Source of the DNA: an uncultured Treponema sp.
GTDB lineage: Bacteria > Spirochaetota > Spirochaetia > Treponematales > Treponemataceae
Assembly (NCBI GenBank): GCA_945833725.1
Contig: CAMAFU010000111.1
Location: 1-6,472 of the forward strand
Direction of reading: 5' to 3'
Length of the DNA stretch: 6,472 bases
The translations under genes and the position numbers were made by a program. The notes beneath the pieces are model-generated. The model was not told where the DNA came from, ran no database searches, and saw nothing but the letters and a program-made list of their open reading frames with translations. Shown in pieces: positions 6,109 through 6,472 of the stretch; positions within the stretch are counted from its first letter, which is position 1, and every line of letters starts with the position of its first letter.

Positions 6109-6472
6109 ATGAAAAAAGTTCTTTCTTCAATTTTTATGTTTTTTGTGTTTATTTATGTTTCTTTTGCACAGGTTTCTGTTCATCCCGACGACAGGTTCTA
6201 TCAGTTTGCTCAAAACTGGGAAATAAAAGGGTACATTGAAAGTCTGCCGTTAATAAGACCGTATCCCTCTCCTGTAATAAAAGACATTCTGGAAACTGTA
6301 ATAAACTGTCCCAACAAAGCTGATGCAGAAATCGCTCTGGATGAATTTGAAAGAATTTTTTCAAAAAGTTATTTTGCCAGTATAGAAGGCGGTCTAGATT
6401 TAAAAAATGCAGTTTCAGAAACAAACGGCAGCTCAGAACTTTCTAAAAATTTATTAGGTAGGGCAGGTATTG
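6109..6472 (+). CDS. Second exported protein with the same N-terminal layout (partial, 3' cut by window)
   Basis: An open frame of 121 codons runs off the window end. Residues 1-20 (MKKVLSSIFMFFVFIYVSFA) are a textbook signal peptide with an SFA|Q cleavage site. The mature start, HPDDRFYQFAQNWEIKG (25-41) then RPYPSPVIKDILETVI (50-65), resembles the N-terminal module of the upstream barrel-like protein: a tyrosine-bearing helix, a short loop, a proline-containing 'rP.s' turn, and a second helix. The region from about residue 89 (YFASIEGGLDLKNAV) looks like the first beta-strand of a barrel. I infer an outer-membrane protein related to its neighbour. The small pre-barrel helices are not a recognised catalytic domain and the function is unknown. 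It is probably co-transcribed with, or follows, the glycosyltransferase unit. Confidence 0.75.
   Translation, partial: MKKVLSSIFMFFVFIYVSFAQVSVHPDDRFYQFAQNWEIKGYIESLPLIRPYPSPVIKDILETVINCPNKADAEIALDEFERIFSKSYFASIEGGLDLKNAVSETNGSSELSKNLLGRAGI

Noticed and set aside
5906..6130. A minus-strand reading frame of 74 codons across the intergenic gap.
   Set aside because: It covers the end of one real gene and the signal peptide of the next, has no recognisable protein features, and its N-terminus is simply the antisense of the AT-rich signal-peptide region.

Overview
The window looks like a chromosomal segment of a low-GC spirochaete, most likely a Treponema. This rests on the style of the proteins: a PriA with a spirochaete-like N-terminus, a family-4 uracil-DNA glycosylase, a GT4 glycolipid-type glycosyltransferase, and aromatic-rich exported beta-barrel-like proteins of a type I associate with treponemes. 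No rRNA or other taxonomic marker is present, so the assignment is inference.

Layout. Positions 1-138 (+) hold the 3' end of a PLP enzyme, most likely a threonine aldolase. It converges, with only 4 bases between, on a two-gene minus-strand unit. That unit is a family-4 (iron-sulfur) uracil-DNA glycosylase (2982-2191) followed by priA (2191-143), joined by a TAATG stop/start overlap. A 100-bp divergent control region (2983-3082) separates it from a plus-strand unit. The plus-strand unit comprises a GT4 glycosyltransferase (3083-4306), a large exported beta-barrel-like protein read from a GTG that overlaps the glycosyltransferase by 11 nt (4296-5990), and, after a 118-bp gap, a second exported protein with the same kind of N-terminal module, cut by the window end (6109-6472+).

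Function. The minus-strand pair is genome maintenance: uracil excision plus replication restart. The plus-strand set looks like envelope biogenesis: a cytoplasmic, membrane-associated sugar transferase (best guess a diacylglycerol glycosyltransferase) coupled to outer-membrane proteins of a treponemal, possibly Wzi-like, family. The divergent region contains two plausible sigma-70-type promoters whose elements interlock. It also has two short inverted repeats, one at the predicted minus-strand start site and one running into the glycosyltransferase start codon.

I saw no RNA gene, mobile element, CRISPR array or phage gene. Nothing here is convincingly a new defence or mobile system. The most interesting parts are the interlocked promoters with a possibly leaderless glycosyltransferase mRNA, and the glycosyltransferase/outer-membrane-protein module.
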